DNA from: Solimonas fluminis
GTDB lineage: Bacteria; Pseudomonadota; Gammaproteobacteria; Nevskiales; Nevskiaceae
Reading direction: 5' to 3'
NCBI RefSeq assembly: GCF_002930645.1
Contig: NZ_PSNW01000002.1
Span: 434,001-498,000, forward strand
Length of the DNA: 64,000 bases
The position numbers and the translations under genes are program-made. Positions within the stretch are counted from its first letter, which is position 1. The number at the start of each line of letters is the position of its first letter. The notes beneath the pieces are model-generated. The model was not told where the DNA came from, ran no database searches, and was given only the letters and a program-made list of their open reading frames with translations. This document shows positions 8,607 through 20,491 of the stretch, piece after piece.

Positions 8607-9422
8607 ATGAAACATTTGAAAGGAAAGGTCGCCGTCATCACCGGCGCCGGCAGCGGCATCGGCCGGGCCCTGGCGCTGGAACTGGGCCGCGCCGGCTGCC
8701 GCCTGGCCCTGTCCGACGTCAGCGAGGCCGGCCTGCGCGGCAGCGTGGCCGCCTGCGAGGCCCTGGGGGTGGAGGCGCGGGGCTACGCACTGGACGTGTC
8801 GAAGCGCGAGATGGTCTATGCCCACGCCGAGGACGTGCAGCGCGACTTCGGCAACGCCAGCCTGGTGATCAACAATGCCGGCGTCGCCGTGGCGGCGCTG
8901 GCGGCCGAGACCTCCTGGGCCGACTTCGAGTGGCTCATGGGCATCAACTTCTGGGGCGTGACCTACGGTTCCCAGGCCTTCCTGCCGCAGCTGATCGCCT
9001 CCGGCGACGGCCACCTGGTGAACATCTCCAGTGTCTTCGGCCTGATCGCCGCCCCTGGCAACAGCGCCTACAACGCCGCCAAGTTCGGCGTGCGCGGCTA
9101 CACCGAATGCCTGCGCATGGAGCTGATGATGCAGGGCCATCCGGTGCAGGTCAGCTGCGTGCACCCGGGCGGCATCCGCACCAACATCGCGCGCACCGCG
9201 CGCAAGGGCGAGTCCAACAGGGAGCGGGACCTCGGCGGCGAGTTCGAGAAGCTGGCCCGCACCACGCCGGAGCAAGCCGCCGCCACCATCGTGCGCGGCA
9301 TCCTGGCGGACAAGCCGCGCATCCTGGTGGGCGGCGACGCGGTGGTGATCGGCGGCCTCGCCCGCCTGCTCGGCATCGGCTACCAGCCGCTGATCGCGCG
9401 CTTCATGAAGGGCAAGATCTGA
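8607..9422 (+). CDS. Short-chain dehydrogenase/reductase
   Basis: 271 residues, a classical SDR. The cofactor motif GAGSGIG is near residue 13, then NNAG near 90, Ser in VNISSVF, and the active-site YNAAK near 155. The C-terminal tail (about residues 235-271, IVRGILADKPRILVGGDAV) is hydrophobic, as in the acetoin/retinol-dehydrogenase-like SDRs seen beside lipases. First gene of a three-gene operon; it overlaps the next start in TGATG style. The substrate is probably a hydrophobic alcohol or ketone (inference). Confidence 0.92.
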   Translation: MKHLKGKVAVITGAGSGIGRALALELGRAGCRLALSDVSEAGLRGSVAACEALGVEARGYALDVSKREMVYAHAEDVQRDFGNASLVINNAGVAVAALAAETSWADFEWLMGINFWGVTYGSQAFLPQLIASGDGHLVNISSVFGLIAAPGNSAYNAAKFGVRGYTECLRMELMMQGHPVQVSCVHPGGIRTNIARTARKGESNRERDLGGEFEKLARTTPEQAAATIVRGILADKPRILVGGDAVVIGGLARLLGIGYQPLIARFMKGKI

Positions 9423-10318
9423 TGGGCGCGATGCAGAGGATCATCCCGCGCGTGATCCGCGGCACCGTCAAGCCGGCCTTCAATCCGCGCCTGCCGATCG
9501 GCCTGCGCCGGCGCTGGCTGGAACTGGCCTCGCAGGCCAACCTGGCGCCGCGCGATTGCCGCTACGAAGCCAGCACGCTGGGCGGGCGCCCGGCCGAGCG
9601 GGTGCGCGCCGCCGGGCCGCTGAGCCGCAACGTGCTGCTGTACCTGCACGGCGGCGGCTACTTCATGGGCTCGCCGCGCACGCACCGCGCCATCAGCGGC
9701 CGGCTGGCACGCCTCACCGGCGCCACGGTCTACCTGCCGGAGTACCGCCTGTCGCCGGAGCATCCCTACCCGGCGCAGCTGCAGGATGCGCTGGCGGCCT
9801 ACCGTGCCCTGCTGGATCACGGCGTGGCGCCGCAGCGCATCGCCGTGGCGGGAGACTCCGCCGGCGGACACCTGGCGCTGTCGCTGCTGCTGGCGCTGCG
9901 CGACAACGGCCTGCCGCTGCCGGCCGCGGCCGCGCTGCTGTCGCCCTGGGCCGACACGCGCCTGGATGGCGAGAGCGTCGGCGGCGTGGGCGCGAACGAC
10001 CCCATGCTGACGCCGGCCTGGGCGCGGCTCAGCGGCGCCGAATTCCGCGGCGGCATCGCCGCGGACGATCCGCGGGTGCAGCTGCTGGCGGCGGATCTCG
10101 CCGGCTTGCCGCCGCTGCGCATCGAGGTCGGCAGCAACGAAATCCTGCGCTCCGACGCCGAGGGCCTGGCCGCCGCCGCCGAGGCAGCCGGGGTCGAGGT
10201 CGCCTTCCGCCGCTGGGAGGGGCTGTGGCATGTCTTCCAGGTGCACGGCGGCCTGCTGCGCGCGGCCGACGAATCGCTGGCCGGCATCGCCGGATGGCTG
10301 AAGGAGCGTTGGGCATGA
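9422..10318 (+). CDS. Alpha/beta hydrolase, hormone-sensitive lipase (HSL) family esterase
   Basis: 298 residues. The HSL signature HGGGYFMGS (oxyanion hole) is near residue 77 and the nucleophile elbow GDSAGG is near residue 145. The acid is in the LRIEVGSNE region and the catalytic His is in LWHVFQ near the C-terminus. It hydrolyses carboxyl esters of small to medium acyl chains in the cytosol. It overlaps the SDR stop by one base (TGATG) and the following SDR start by four bases (ATGA). The SDR-HSL-SDR order suggests stepwise breakdown of an ester-containing substrate. Confidence 0.92.
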   Translation: MGAMQRIIPRVIRGTVKPAFNPRLPIGLRRRWLELASQANLAPRDCRYEASTLGGRPAERVRAAGPLSRNVLLYLHGGGYFMGSPRTHRAISGRLARLTGATVYLPEYRLSPEHPYPAQLQDALAAYRALLDHGVAPQRIAVAGDSAGGHLALSLLLALRDNGLPLPAAAALLSPWADTRLDGESVGGVGANDPMLTPAWARLSGAEFRGGIAADDPRVQLLAADLAGLPPLRIEVGSNEILRSDAEGLAAAAEAAGVEVAFRRWEGLWHVFQVHGGLLRAADESLAGIAGWLKERWA

Positions 10319-11097
10319 CGGCCTCGCGCCCCGCCATCCTGGTCACCGGCGCCGCCGCCGGCATCGGCCGCGCCTGCGCGGAGCGCTTCGCCCGCGAGGG
10401 CTGGTTCGTCGGCGTCTGCGACATCGACGAGGCCGGCGCCCGCGCGCTGGCGCAGCGCTTGGGCGTGCAGGGCTGGGCGGCAAGGCTCGACGTCACCGAT
10501 CCCCAGGGCTGGCGCGACACGCTGGCCGCCTTCACCGCCGCCAGCGGCGGCCGGCTCGACGTGCTGCTGAACAATGCCGGGGTGCTGGTCGGCGGACCCT
10601 TCGGCGAGATTCCGCTGGAGAGGCAGCACTGGCTGGTGGACGTGAACTTCAAGGGCGTGATCAACGGCGCCCATGCCGCGCTGCCCTATCTGAGGCAGAC
10701 GCCGGGCGCGCGGCTGATCAACATGGCCTCGGCTTCGGCGATCTACGGCGCGCCCTCGCTGGCGGTGTATTCCGCCACCAAGTTCGCGGTGCGCGGCCTG
10801 ACCGAGGCGCTGCAGGTGGAATGGAAGCCGCTGGGCGTCGAGGTGATGGATGTCTGGCCGCTGTTCGTGCGCACCGCGATGATCGACGCGGTGGGGGCCG
10901 GCAGCGCCCGGAGCCTGGATTCGATGGGTGTGCGGCTGACGCCGCAGGACGTGGCCGAAACCGTCTGGCGCGCCGCGAAGCGGCCGGGCCGCACGCACTG
11001 GATCGTCGGCCTGCAGGCCAGGCTGATGGCGCTGGCGATCCGCCTGAGTCCGGCGGCCATCACCCGGCGGGTGGTGGCGAAGTTGTCCGGATTTTGA
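10315..11097 (+). CDS. Short-chain dehydrogenase/reductase
   Basis: 260 residues, SDR fold: GAAAGIG near residue 12, NNAG near 87, ASASAIYG and the active-site YSATK near 150, then a hydrophobic tail. It is the third gene of the operon and its ATG overlaps the hydrolase stop (ATGA). It resembles the first SDR of the operon in layout but is not a recent duplicate. The substrate is unknown. Confidence 0.92.
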   Translation: MTASRPAILVTGAAAGIGRACAERFAREGWFVGVCDIDEAGARALAQRLGVQGWAARLDVTDPQGWRDTLAAFTAASGGRLDVLLNNAGVLVGGPFGEIPLERQHWLVDVNFKGVINGAHAALPYLRQTPGARLINMASASAIYGAPSLAVYSATKFAVRGLTEALQVEWKPLGVEVMDVWPLFVRTAMIDAVGAGSARSLDSMGVRLTPQDVAETVWRAAKRPGRTHWIVGLQARLMALAIRLSPAAITRRVVAKLSGF

Positions 11098-11098
11098 T

Positions 11099-11131
11099 TT
11101 TATATGAATCAATAGTTCAGATTCATATAAA
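11099..11131. terminator. AT-rich 12-bp perfect inverted repeat after the SDR operon
   Basis: TTTATATGAATC and GATTCATATAAA, separated by 9 bases, directly after the SDR stop. It is followed by A-rich sequence and is strikingly AT-rich for this genome. Its position fits transcript-end formation, but the T-run is missing on the plus strand; it could also be an operator or a relic of a mobile-element end. Confidence 0.5.
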
Positions 11132-11600
11132 TAAAAACAAATCAGCCAAAAAAAGCGGCCCGGTATGCACCAGGCCGTTCAAGAACCCGGTGGTTGGGGA
11201 TCCGGGTTGGGGGAGAGTTGGGCTGGCGGAGAATCCGGGGCCGGGGGGCGCTTGCGGGTTCTTCGTCAGCCGTGGAACACAGACTACCCCCTGCCGCCGT
11301 GCAGAACGCCCGCGCCCGACGACGGGCCCCCGGCGACGGATGAACGGACCAAACGGTCAATTCCCGTGAAATGAACGGTAGCACCGCCCGGACGAGTGGT
11401 TGATGCTGCGCGCCTTGGCGAGGCCTGAGCGGCATCGCCTGCGTGTCCAGGGCGGCCATGGGAGCGTTCGGCCCCAGCGCAAGCGACTCGATGTCGCTCT
11501 GCGTAAAGCCGGACATGCCCAGGGCTGGACGGGCGAGCCGAGGTCCGGCGATGGACGGCTTCCCCGTTGCGGCGATGCCTATCTGGGCGTTGCGGCCGGT
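11132..11600. other. Intergenic stretch, no gene recognised
   Basis: About 470 bases between the SDR operon and the end of the convergent DUF1631 gene. A 124-codon open frame exists on the minus strand, but its composition is not protein-like and it matches nothing I recognise. I see no RNA gene or repeat here. Confidence 0.5.
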
Positions 11601-13913
11601 TCAGGCCGCCGGGGCGGCGCTCGCGGGCGGCTGGCTCTGCTCGCGCAGGGTCTTCAGCAGGTTCAGGGTGGTCGGCGCGCTGTCGATGGGTTCCGAGCGG
11701 CCGGAGATCAGGTCCTCGTAGAGGTCCTTGGTATGCAGGGTCAGCACGTTCTTGCCGTCGAACTCGGCGAAGGACACGCGCTGGGTCTGCGGATACCAGG
11801 AGGTGACCTTGAGCCAGCGGGTGTCGTGGTTGCTGCGATCGTAGACGCGGAACCAGCTGCCGATCTGCAACAGCTGCTCCAGCAGCCGCTCGCCGGAAGC
11901 CGCCGGCTCGGGTTCGGGTGCCGGCTCGGGAGCGGCCTTGGGCGGCGGAACCTCGGCGTGGACGTCCGGATCCTTGGTCTTGCCCTTGGCCTTCGCCCGG
12001 GCCTTCTTGACCGCCAGTTCGGCGGCCTCGGCTTCCTCGCGCGCCTGGCGCTTGAGCGCTTCCTCGGCGTCGTGGTTCACGTCGTCCAGGGCCTGGTCCA
12101 GGCCGGACAGCAGCGGGTCGATGCGGTCTTCCGCCATGCCGACCTCGGCCAGGGCGACGCCGATGTCACGGCGCAGCGCCTCGCGCTCGGCGGCGCTGCG
12201 GGCATTGGGAGACTTGGGGTTCAGCGCGAACAGCACGCGGTGCAGCAGCTCCATGCCGGCGCGCCACAACTCGCTGTCATGCCCATGGCGCAGCAGGCGC
12301 ATGGCCATCATCGGGCCCCAGCCGGAGCGCAGCAGCGGCTCCAGGGTCTCGGGCACCGGCTGGGTCAGCGTGTTGAGCTCCAGCTCCTGCGAGACCACCT
12401 TGCGGACCTTCTCGACGATGGCCTGGCGGCGCTCGCGGCCCTGGGCGATCTGCTGGTCCAGGAAGCGCTCGATGTCGCTCTCTTCCAGCGGCGCCGCCTC
12501 GCGCGCCTTGGGGCGCACGGTCTCGGCGTTCAGGTCGAACTGCTGCTTGACCTTGCGGGCCAGCTCCTCGAAGCGCTGCACCGCGGGGGCGCCGCCGGCA
12601 CGGGTCGAGGCGGCCATGGAGGCGAGGTCGTTGATCAGCGAGCGCACCGGGTGCTGCGGATCGGAGAAGAAGCTGACGTCGGACAGCGCGGTCTTGATCA
12701 CCGGGAAGCGCAGGTCTTCCATGGCGCCGGTGACGCCGCGCGGCAGGTTCGGGTCCGCCACGATCTCGTTGAACATGCGGCCCACCAGCCCGGCGCGCTG
12801 GGTCATGGCCCAGGCATGGCCGGGGTCCAGGCCCTGCACGCTCTGGCCGCGCGCGGCCGACATCAACTCGGAGGCCAGCATGGCGTCGGCGTAGGCATTG
12901 CCCAGCACCGCGCCGGCATAGGAGGAGTTGCCGTAGCCGCCGCCGGCTCCGCCGACGCCGCCGGCCCCGCCCAGCGGGCCCATGGCGGCCCCCCCCAGCC
13001 CGGCGCCGGGCACCATTCCGCCCAGCCCGGGGAACTGCGTGCCGAACTGCTGCAGCAGGCCCAGGGTCTGCTCATCCAGCGACGGCAGCGGGCCGGGGCT
13101 GCCCACCGGCGGCAGGCCCGACGCGGCGGCCGCAGCGGCGGCCGCGGCCCCGCCGACACCGGCCATCGCCGGGTTCGGCTTGCGCGGAGCCGCCTTCTTC
13201 TCCGGGTGGATGCCGAAGCGGTCGAACAGGCCCAGGATCTCGCCGTATAGGGGGCCGAGATCGCCGATCACCAGGCGCTCGTAGAGCTTGTAGAGCACCA
13301 GCTTGATGCTGAACTCGATCTCCAGCACCTTCAGCGAAGCGCGGAAGGCGTCGCAGAAGCCGGTGGGGCCGATCGCCGTCAGCGGCAGCTGCAGCGGGCT
13401 GTGCTTGCCCAGCCATTCCAGGCGCTTCTCCAGCTCGAACAGCGCGTTCTGGTAGGCGCTCTCGGCGCGGCCGGACATGTTGGACAGCGCGATCGACTCT
13501 TCCAGGTCCTCGCTTTCCAGCAGGGCCAGGTTCTCGAAGTCGATCTCGCCGGGGTCGGCCTGCTCGCCGCCGACCTGGGCGCGCAGGGTGTCGAAGGATT
13601 CGCGGATGCGGGTTTCGTACTGCTCGGCGATGCGGGCGCGGCCCAGGCGGATGGCGCGCATGGTGTCGAAGTAGACGCGCTGCTGGTCGTTGTTGGCCGC
13701 GCGTTCGCTCATGTCGAACAGCAGGTCGTCGGCGCCATTGAACATGCGGCCCAGGCGTTCGCCCAGGCCGCGCATCACCAGGCCGCGCAGTTCGCGCAGC
13801 AATTCACCGGCGGTCTCGGGCGCCAGGCTGTCGGCGCCCTGCTGGCCCGGGTACAGTGAATGGACCTGGGCACTCATGCCGCCACGTACCCCGTCCTGGG
13901 ATCCCCGTTCCAT
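11601..13913 (-). CDS. DUF1631 family protein
   Basis: 770 residues, close to the usual length of the DUF1631 family. Recognisable blocks are the N-terminal LFDMSERAANNDQQRVYFD around residue 70, long helical regions, a Gly/Ala-rich low-complexity linker near residues 240-330 (residues such as GGAGGVGGAGG), and a C-terminal part with WFRVYDRSNHDTRWLKVTSW around residue 690. The function is not established; related genes are often misnamed thymidine phosphorylase. No signal peptide, so cytosolic. An alternative start twelve codons in (MSAQVHSLYP) is plausible and perhaps better. Confidence 0.88.
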   Translation of the reverse strand: MERGSQDGVRGGMSAQVHSLYPGQQGADSLAPETAGELLRELRGLVMRGLGERLGRMFNGADDLLFDMSERAANNDQQRVYFDTMRAIRLGRARIAEQYETRIRESFDTLRAQVGGEQADPGEIDFENLALLESEDLEESIALSNMSGRAESAYQNALFELEKRLEWLGKHSPLQLPLTAIGPTGFCDAFRASLKVLEIEFSIKLVLYKLYERLVIGDLGPLYGEILGLFDRFGIHPEKKAAPRKPNPAMAGVGGAAAAAAAAASGLPPVGSPGPLPSLDEQTLGLLQQFGTQFPGLGGMVPGAGLGGAAMGPLGGAGGVGGAGGGYGNSSYAGAVLGNAYADAMLASELMSAARGQSVQGLDPGHAWAMTQRAGLVGRMFNEIVADPNLPRGVTGAMEDLRFPVIKTALSDVSFFSDPQHPVRSLINDLASMAASTRAGGAPAVQRFEELARKVKQQFDLNAETVRPKAREAAPLEESDIERFLDQQIAQGRERRQAIVEKVRKVVSQELELNTLTQPVPETLEPLLRSGWGPMMAMRLLRHGHDSELWRAGMELLHRVLFALNPKSPNARSAAEREALRRDIGVALAEVGMAEDRIDPLLSGLDQALDDVNHDAEEALKRQAREEAEAAELAVKKARAKAKGKTKDPDVHAEVPPPKAAPEPAPEPEPAASGERLLEQLLQIGSWFRVYDRSNHDTRWLKVTSWYPQTQRVSFAEFDGKNVLTLHTKDLYEDLISGRSEPIDSAPTTLNLLKTLREQSQPPASAAPAA

Positions 13914-14064
13914 CGTCTGGCGAAAACGCCCATGTTGCGATCAAAAAAAGTCAGTAAAAATCATACGCTACGTTGTCCGCCACGCCCCGCGCGTCTGTCG
14001 GCCGGACACACTCGTTCGCCAACCTGAACTATGCATCAGGTTGGAAAGGGTGAAAAGAGCGTCA

Positions 14065-14095
14065 TTATCCGCTCATCCGCATTAACGGATATAAT
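14065..14095 (+). promoter_or_regulatory. Putative metH promoter with an imperfect inverted repeat
   Basis: A TATAAT box lies at 14090-14095, about 26 bases before the metH ATG. It is the right half of an imperfect repeat (CATTATCCG ... CGGATATAATG). A separate small hairpin (AACCTGA...TCAGGTT) is about 40 bases upstream. The repeat over the -10 box suggests repressor control, possibly by methionine or SAH level; no known riboswitch pattern was recognised. Confidence 0.4.
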
Positions 14096-14121
14096 GTTGC
14101 TTTAACGTCCCCGCGCCCGCC

Positions 14122-17898
<3,777 letters not shown>

Positions 17899-17912
17899 CG
17901 AAGGGGGCGGCG

Positions 17913-18368
17913 ATGGTGGAAGAAGGCCAGGTGCTGTCGATCGCCCATACCATCCAATTGGCGGTGGCGCCGGTGTTCCTGCTGGCCGGCATCGGCTCGA
18001 TGCTGGGCGTGCTGACCAACCGCATGGCCCGGGTGATCGACAAGGCCCGCAAGCTGGAGGAGCGCGTTCCGCCGCCGAGCGACCCCGCCACGCCCGACAT
18101 CGCCCGCGACGCCGAACTGGGCGTGCTGGCGCGCCGGGCCCGCTACCTGCAGCTGGCGATCGGCGCCTGCGTCGGCTGTGCCCTGCTGGTGGCCCTGGTG
18201 GTGGTGATCCTGTTCATCTCGGCGGTGCTGGACCTCAATGCCTTCGCCGTGGTGGCCATGCTGTTCATCGCCGCGATGCTGGCCTTCATCTTCGGACTGC
18301 TGTGCTTCATGCGCGAGATCCACCTGGGGCTGATCCACCTGCGCATCGGCCCCCGCCCGCGCGTATAG
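17913..18368 (+). CDS. DUF2721 family inner membrane protein
   Basis: 151 residues. Family-typical N-terminus SIAHTIQLAVAPVFLLAGIG, one hydrophobic segment there, then the conserved NRMARVIDKARKLEE, followed by two close transmembrane helices (about residues 70-130) and a short basic tail. Function unknown. The ATG is preceded by a good ribosome site (AAGGGGG). It starts 15 bases after metH and may be cotranscribed with it, though no functional link is known. Confidence 0.88.
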   Translation: MVEEGQVLSIAHTIQLAVAPVFLLAGIGSMLGVLTNRMARVIDKARKLEERVPPPSDPATPDIARDAELGVLARRARYLQLAIGACVGCALLVALVVVILFISAVLDLNAFAVVAMLFIAAMLAFIFGLLCFMREIHLGLIHLRIGPRPRV

Positions 18369-18456
18369 GCGCATTCGCACAGGGCTGACAGAGATTTGCG
18401 CATCCGCCGGGATGCCAGTTGCCGGGCGCAGGCCGACAGGCTCTAATCGCGGGATC

Positions 18457-19335
18457 ATGGAAAAAGCCGCCCGCAAACCGCAGAAGGACCGTTTCTCTCC
18501 CCCCGACTGGTGGCGCAAGTGGCGTCCGCTGCGTTGGCTGGCAGGCGGCGCGCTGCTGGCCGCGCTGGCGATGTGGGGGCGGGGCCTGCTGGAGGGCGAC
18601 GAGGCGGTGCCCAAGGCCGTGCCGGCGGAAGCTTCCGCGGAACCTGCCGCGCCGGAGCCCGAAGTCACCGAGGTGGCCGTGGCCGAGCCGGCCCCTGCCG
18701 CGGCGCCCGAGCCGGAGCCTGCTCCCGCCCCGGCCCCGGAACCCAAGCCAGTGCCGGCGCCCCCTGCCGCCAAGCCGGCTCCCGCGCCGGTGGCGGTGAT
18801 CGAGGAGCTGCCGTCGCAGCAGGTGTCGGACTACAAGGCCTATACGCGCGTCGAGACCTCGGTGATCGAGCTGATGGCCTTCCGCAGCTATGCCAGCCTG
18901 GACAGCGTGACCGCCGCGCTGGAGAAGGCGGGGTACTCGCCGGAGCTGACGTCCAACCATCGCCAGGTGCCCGAGGAGTATCCGCCCTACAACATCGACC
19001 GGATTGCCGTCGGGGAGTACCGCCACCTGGGGCAGACCGGGTCCCTGACCCTGCAGTTCTTCAACGACCGGCTGTTCGAGGTCGAGTTCCGGCCGAACGA
19101 TGCCGAGGCCTACACCAAGGCCTTCCGCGGGCAGTACCCGCAGCTGCCCCGCAGCAAGACCGGGCGCACGGAATGGACCAGCGGCCAGTTGCGCATGGCC
19201 AGCAGCCTGGACCTGGCGGTGAGCGACGTGGGCCGTGCCCTGCGCACCAAGGCCTATGTGATGTGGCAGGACCGCCGCCTGGTCGGGCAGCGCGACAGCT
19301 GGGATGCCCGCTACGCGCCGGAACTGGCGCGCTGA
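18457..19335 (+). CDS. Hypothetical membrane-anchored protein with Pro/Ala-rich linker
   Basis: 292 residues. A basic N-terminus (MEKAARKPQKDRF) is followed by one transmembrane segment (about residues 27-48). Next comes a long Ala/Pro/Glu-rich spacer (about 52-120, repeats like PEPEPAPAP) that could span the periplasm. The globular C-terminal domain (about 125-290) contains FRSYASLDSVTAALEKAGY and YVMWQDRR. The layout resembles a TonB-like or cell-envelope anchor but no family was recognised. The ATG used is followed at once by the basic patch; the frame is open 15 codons further upstream. Confidence 0.75.
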   Translation: MEKAARKPQKDRFSPPDWWRKWRPLRWLAGGALLAALAMWGRGLLEGDEAVPKAVPAEASAEPAAPEPEVTEVAVAEPAPAAAPEPEPAPAPAPEPKPVPAPPAAKPAPAPVAVIEELPSQQVSDYKAYTRVETSVIELMAFRSYASLDSVTAALEKAGYSPELTSNHRQVPEEYPPYNIDRIAVGEYRHLGQTGSLTLQFFNDRLFEVEFRPNDAEAYTKAFRGQYPQLPRSKTGRTEWTSGQLRMASSLDLAVSDVGRALRTKAYVMWQDRRLVGQRDSWDARYAPELAR

Positions 19336-19343
19336 ACGACAAA

Positions 19344-19365
19344 GGGGGCGCCGGCCGGCGCCCCC
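19344..19365. terminator. Bidirectional palindromic stem-loop between convergent genes
   Basis: GGGGGCGCC, GGCC, GGCGCCCCC: a 9-bp stem that is self-complementary, with AAA before it on the plus strand, so a TTT run follows it on the minus strand. It lies between the ends of the hypothetical gene and slyD and probably ends both transcripts. Confidence 0.65.
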
Positions 19366-19380
19366 TCGGGTTCCCGGACC

Positions 19381-19863
19381 TTAGTGGTGGTGGCCGCCCG
19401 GACCGTGGACGTGGCCGTGGGCGATCTCTTCCAGCGTGGCGGCGCGCACTTCGGTGATCTCCACGTCGAAGTTCAGCGTCTCGCCGGCCAGCGGGTGGTT
19501 GCCGTCCACCGTCACCATGTCGCCCTGCACCGCCGTCACCGTGACCCGCATCGGGCCCTGGCTGCTCTGGGCATGGAAGGTCATGCCCGGCTCGATGCTC
19601 GGCACGCCCTGGAAGGCGCGCTTCGGCACCTGCTGCACCAGGGCCGGGTCGTGCACGCCGTAGCCTTCGGCCGGGTCCACCGTCACCTGCAGCTTGTCGC
19701 CGGCCTGCTTGCCGGCCAGGGCCTTCTCCAGGCCCGGGATGATGTTGCCGGCGCCATGCAGGTAGGTCAGCGGGTCGCCGCCCTGGGAGCTGTCCAGCAC
19801 CTCACCCTTGGTATTGGTGAGGGTGTAGTGCATGGAAACGACGGAGTTTTCTGCGGCTTGCAT
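19381..19863 (-). CDS. slyD: FKBP-type peptidyl-prolyl isomerase, SlyD-like
   Basis: 160 residues. The FKBP core is split by the IF (insert-in-flap) chaperone domain: VVSMHYTLTNTKGEVLD at the start, IIPGLEKALAGKQAGDK, then the flap region with GVPSIEPGMTFHA. The C-terminus ends HGHVHGPGGHHH, a short His-rich metal-binding tail much shorter than in E. coli SlyD but able to bind nickel. It acts as a cytosolic proline isomerase and chaperone, often linked to hydrogenase/urease metal delivery. Divergent from yggU with about 55 bases between the starts. Confidence 0.92.
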   Translation of the reverse strand: MQAAENSVVSMHYTLTNTKGEVLDSSQGGDPLTYLHGAGNIIPGLEKALAGKQAGDKLQVTVDPAEGYGVHDPALVQQVPKRAFQGVPSIEPGMTFHAQSSQGPMRVTVTAVQGDMVTVDGNHPLAGETLNFDVEITEVRAATLEEIAHGHVHGPGGHHH

Positions 19864-19918
19864 GGTGCGGCCCTGGCGCGTAAATAAGGGCGGCCATGCT
19901 AACAGAAGCCCGCTGAAC

Positions 19919-20188
19919 GTGGCCCGACTCCCGTTGAAGGTCAGTCCCAAGGCCTCCCGCGACGCCGTGGGCGACTGGATGGGGGATGCCCTGAAGGTCA
20001 GCGTCACGGCGGTGCCCGAGCGGGGCAAGGCCAACCAGGCCGTGATCGAGCTGCTGGCCAAGGTGCTGGGCGTGCCGAAATCCCGCATCCGGGTCCTGCG
20101 GGGGGAGTCCCAGCCGAACAAGCTGCTGGAGATCGAGGGCCTGGACGACGCGGAACTGCGCCGTCGGCTGGGCCGGCCGGCAGGTTGA
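19919..20188 (+). CDS. yggU: YggU/DUF167 family protein
   Basis: 89 residues from a GTG start (product begins [17 protein letters not shown]). The conserved block [20 protein letters not shown] and [12 protein letters not shown] place it in the small DUF167 family. Function unknown; members are cytosolic, about 90-100 residues. The frame is open upstream, but an earlier start would run into the slyD gene, so the GTG is preferred. It ends 71 bases before ttcA. Confidence 0.85.
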   Translation: MARLPLKVSPKASRDAVGDWMGDALKVSVTAVPERGKANQAVIELLAKVLGVPKSRIRVLRGESQPNKLLEIEGLDDAELRRRLGRPAG

Positions 20189-20259
20189 CGGCAGGGCCAA
20201 AGCCGCCCGGGGAGCGGGCATGCCACAATAAGGCGTTATCCCGGAACAAGGCTGTACCG

Positions 20260-20436
20260 ATGTCCGCCGTCGCCCGCGACGTCCAGCAGGACGCCCGCAC
20301 GCTCCAGCTGGAGCAGAACAAGCTCAACAAGCGCCTGCGCCGCCAGGTGGGACAGGCGATCATGGACTACAACATGATCGTCGACGGCGACCGCGTCATG
20401 GTCTGCCTCTCCGGCGGCAAGTTCTACGCGATCTAA
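20260..20436 (+). pseudogene. ttcA: 5' fragment of the host tRNA 2-thiocytidine synthase gene, cut by the island
   Basis: The first 54 codons are genuine host Ttc[21 protein letters not shown] and then VMVCLSGGK, the beginning of the ATP-binding PP-loop (SGGxDS). After Lys54 the frame enters the island, reads FYAI and stops at a TAA inside the terminal repeat. The remaining 239 codons of the same gene resume at 43170. Joined, the halves give an intact 293-residue TtcA. As it stands the fragment has no catalytic residues and cannot work. Its promoter is likely still active and faces into the island. Confidence 0.95.
20416..20421. other. Left junction: presumed recombination spacer in host ttcA (GGCAAG)
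   Basis: GGC AAG are the Gly-Lys codons of the PP-loop. They sit between intact host sequence and the left terminal repeat. The equivalent position at the right end reads GGAAAA (43164-43169). For tyrosine recombinases a 6-8 base spacer between two core repeats is where strands are exchanged; the assignment here is inferred from the two junctions. Confidence 0.7.
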
Positions 20437-20447
20437 ATTGTTCACCA
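20422..20447 (+). repeat. Left terminal inverted repeat of the island
   Basis: Begins TTCTACGCGATCTAAAT and ends GTTCACCA. It matches the reverse complement of 43138-43163 at 20 of 26 positions. It also supplies the stop codon of the truncated host ttcA. Probably the core recombinase-binding arm. Confidence 0.85.
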
Positions 20448-20464
20448 GTTGTGCTAGCCTTCAC

Positions 20465-20482
20465 CCCTGAGCAGTCTCAGGG
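20465..20482 (+). promoter_or_regulatory. Perfect inverted repeat before the first recombinase gene
   Basis: CCCTGAG, CAGT, CTCAGGG: a 7-bp stem with a 4-base loop, 10 bases upstream of the ginA-like start. It could be an operator or an attenuator controlling recombinase expression, or an accessory arm site for recombination. Confidence 0.5.
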
Positions 20483-20491
20483 CGTGGGGTA

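Noticed and set aside
11142-11516. 124-codon open frame on the minus strand after the DUF1631 gene
   Set aside because: Proline/arginine-rich shadow-like composition, no ribosome site and no family resemblance.
13914-14121. Cobalamin or SAM riboswitch before metH
   Set aside because: The region is only about 200 bases, and neither the cobalamin box nor a SAM aptamer pattern could be found; only small hairpins are seen.
20416-20421. A tRNA or tmRNA gene as the island attachment site
   Set aside because: The junctions fall in codons of ttcA; no tRNA-like sequence is present at either end.
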